Shown here: positions 63,024-64,000 of the stretch, piece by piece
How the letters are laid out: every line of letters starts with the position of its first letter
Numbering within the stretch: position 1 is the first letter of the stretch
Source of the DNA: Rhodospirillaceae bacterium
Lineage (GTDB): Bacteria > Pseudomonadota > Alphaproteobacteria > Rhodospirillales > Rhodospirillaceae
Assembly (NCBI GenBank): GCA_040219235.1
Contig: JAVJSV010000016.1
Span: forward strand, 1 to 64,000
Reading direction: 5' to 3'
DNA: 64,000 nt
Position numbers and translations under genes: made by a program
The notes under the pieces: generated by a model
Told to the model about the DNA's origin: nothing
The model's input: the letters and a program-made list of their open reading frames with translations, nothing else
Database searches by the model: none

Positions 63024-64000
63024 GTGCGTATAAGCTGGCTTTCATTGGCAACAGCGTTTGCAGCGCTTTTAACTGCTGCCACAGCACAAGCCCAGGTTCA
63101 GATCGATATCACGCGGGGACGTGTCGAGCCCATGCCGATTGCGGTCGCGCTCTTCTCTGGAAACGGTGACGCCGCCGCGAGCATTGGGCAAGATGTGAGT
63201 TCTGTCATTTCTAATGACTTAGAGCGATCAGGTCTTTTTAACCCGATTGATCGGGATGCCTTTATTCAAGCCTTACCCTCGCTAGATGTGCAGCCGCGTT
63301 TTGCGGATTGGCGCGCACTGAATGCCCAAGCCTTGGTGCAAGGCGAGATAGAAACACAGCCCAATGGTCAGGTTCGGGTTGCTTTCCGCTTATGGGATGT
63401 TTTCGGCGGACAACAGATGATTGGGCAGGCCTATGTTACCCAACCAGAGAATTGGCGGCGCGTTTCGCACATTATTGCTGATGCTATTTACACTCAGATT
63501 ACCGGCGAAACCGGTTATTTTGATACGCGCGTTGTCTACGTGTCAGAGAGTGGGCCGGGTACGGCACGTGTCAAACGGCTCGCGATTATGGATCAAGATG
63601 GGGCAGGACACCGCTTTCTCACCGACGGGTCTGCGCTTGTTTTGACCCCGCGTTTCTCGCCGACAGCGCAAGAAATCACGTATCTCTCGTATTTTCGCAA
63701 TGTTCCCCGTGTCTATCTCTTTAACATTGATACGGGACGCCAAGAGCTGCTGGGGGACTTCCCGGGCATGACCTATGCGCCGCGGTTTTCACCAGATGGT
63801 AATAAAGTAACTTTTTCCATGGCCGCCGATGGCAATTCAGAAATCTATGAGATGGATCTCAGAACTCGTCGAACATTGAGGTTGACCAATCACCCTGCGA
63901 TCGACACCTCTTCCTCCTATGCCCCGGATGGTAAGCAGTTAACATTCAACTCGGATCGCGGTGGAAGCCAACAAATCTACGTGATGAACTCAGATGGATC
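63024..64000 (+). CDS. tolB: TolB, cut by the window end
   Basis: Partial gene, open to the last base. GTG at 63024 with GAAGG nine bases upstream gives a clean Sec signal peptide (R-I-S-W-L-S-L, cleavage after A-Q-A); an ATG three codons upstream abuts the site and is less likely. The mature part begins V-Q-I-D-I-T-R-G, and beta-propeller repeats with F-S-P-D-G and similar (P-R-F-S-P-T-A, P-R-F-S-P-D-G-N, S-Y-A-P-D-G-K) follow. TolB is the periplasmic partner of Pal. Confidence 0.95.
   Translation, partial: MRISWLSLATAFAALLTAATAQAQVQIDITRGRVEPMPIAVALFSGNGDAAASIGQDVSSVISNDLERSGLFNPIDRDAFIQALPSLDVQPRFADWRALNAQALVQGEIETQPNGQVRVAFRLWDVFGGQQMIGQAYVTQPENWRRVSHIIADAIYTQITGETGYFDTRVVYVSESGPGTARVKRLAIMDQDGAGHRFLTDGSALVLTPRFSPTAQEITYLSYFRNVPRVYLFNIDTGRQELLGDFPGMTYAPRFSPDGNKVTFSMAADGNSEIYEMDLRTRRTLRLTNHPAIDTSSSYAPDGKQLTFNSDRGGSQQIYVMNSDG

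Overview
The window reads as a chromosomal segment of an alphaproteobacterium, most likely near the Rhodospirillales; the species cannot be named from the sequence. The evidence is the GapR/DUF2312 and TrcR/DUF1013 regulators, a COQ9-family protein, a three-subunit (PntAa/PntAb/PntB) transhydrogenase, a zapA-6S RNA-5-FCL block, and a yebC-ruvCAB-ybgC-tolQRAB block. No rRNA, tRNA, insertion sequence, prophage or CRISPR array was seen.

Layout. 0-9.4 kb: a small protein of a family that recurs at 18.2 kb, a receiver protein with a possible Hpt segment, GapR, a NavBac-type sodium channel, an acyl-CoA synthetase, oligoendopeptidase F, an ABC1/UbiB-family protein and a Tat-exported DUF1838 protein. 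9.4-16.3 kb: small unknown and membrane proteins, a DUF3108 protein, then pntAa-pntAb-pntB followed by a Tat-lipoprotein short-chain dehydrogenase. 16.3-31.5 kb is accessory in character. It holds two paralogous methyltransferases with their small companion, three signal-peptide-bearing F420/NADPH-reductase-like proteins, a dipeptidase-fold lipoprotein lacking several metal ligands, a DUF3604/DUF6702 pair, two exported methyltransferase-fold proteins around an isochorismatase-family hydrolase, and a CoA transferase. rpsU (probable CTG start), def and a coq9-like gene sit inside this stretch. 31.6-34.8 kb: a split NRPS-like pair (acyl-AMP ligase; carrier-condensation protein).

35-44 kb: an SRPBCC protein, a block of 34-bp tandem repeats, a SnoaL-like protein, purEK, a possible degenerate GGDEF protein, two DUF465 proteins, a double terminator, trcR, a quinone oxidoreductase and a DUF1192 protein too short for ordinary ORF cut-offs. 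42-50 kb: a class III nucleotidyl cyclase next to a paralogue that has lost its catalytic residues, then rpmE and a three-gene envelope cluster (MotB/OmpA-like, MotA/ExbB-like, OmpA-like). 50-64 kb is housekeeping: suhB, efp with divergent epmA, thiE, class I fructose-bisphosphate aldolase, zapA, 6S RNA, 5-FCL, ymdB-like, yebC, ruvCAB, ybgC, tolQRA and a tolB cut by the window end.

Recurring theme: families that normally use cytoplasmic cofactors (NADPH/F420 reductases, SDR, SAM methyltransferases) appear here with Sec, Tat or lipoprotein signals, and several enzyme folds have lost active-site residues (M19 peptidase, cyclase, probably GGDEF). These are the least explained parts of the window.
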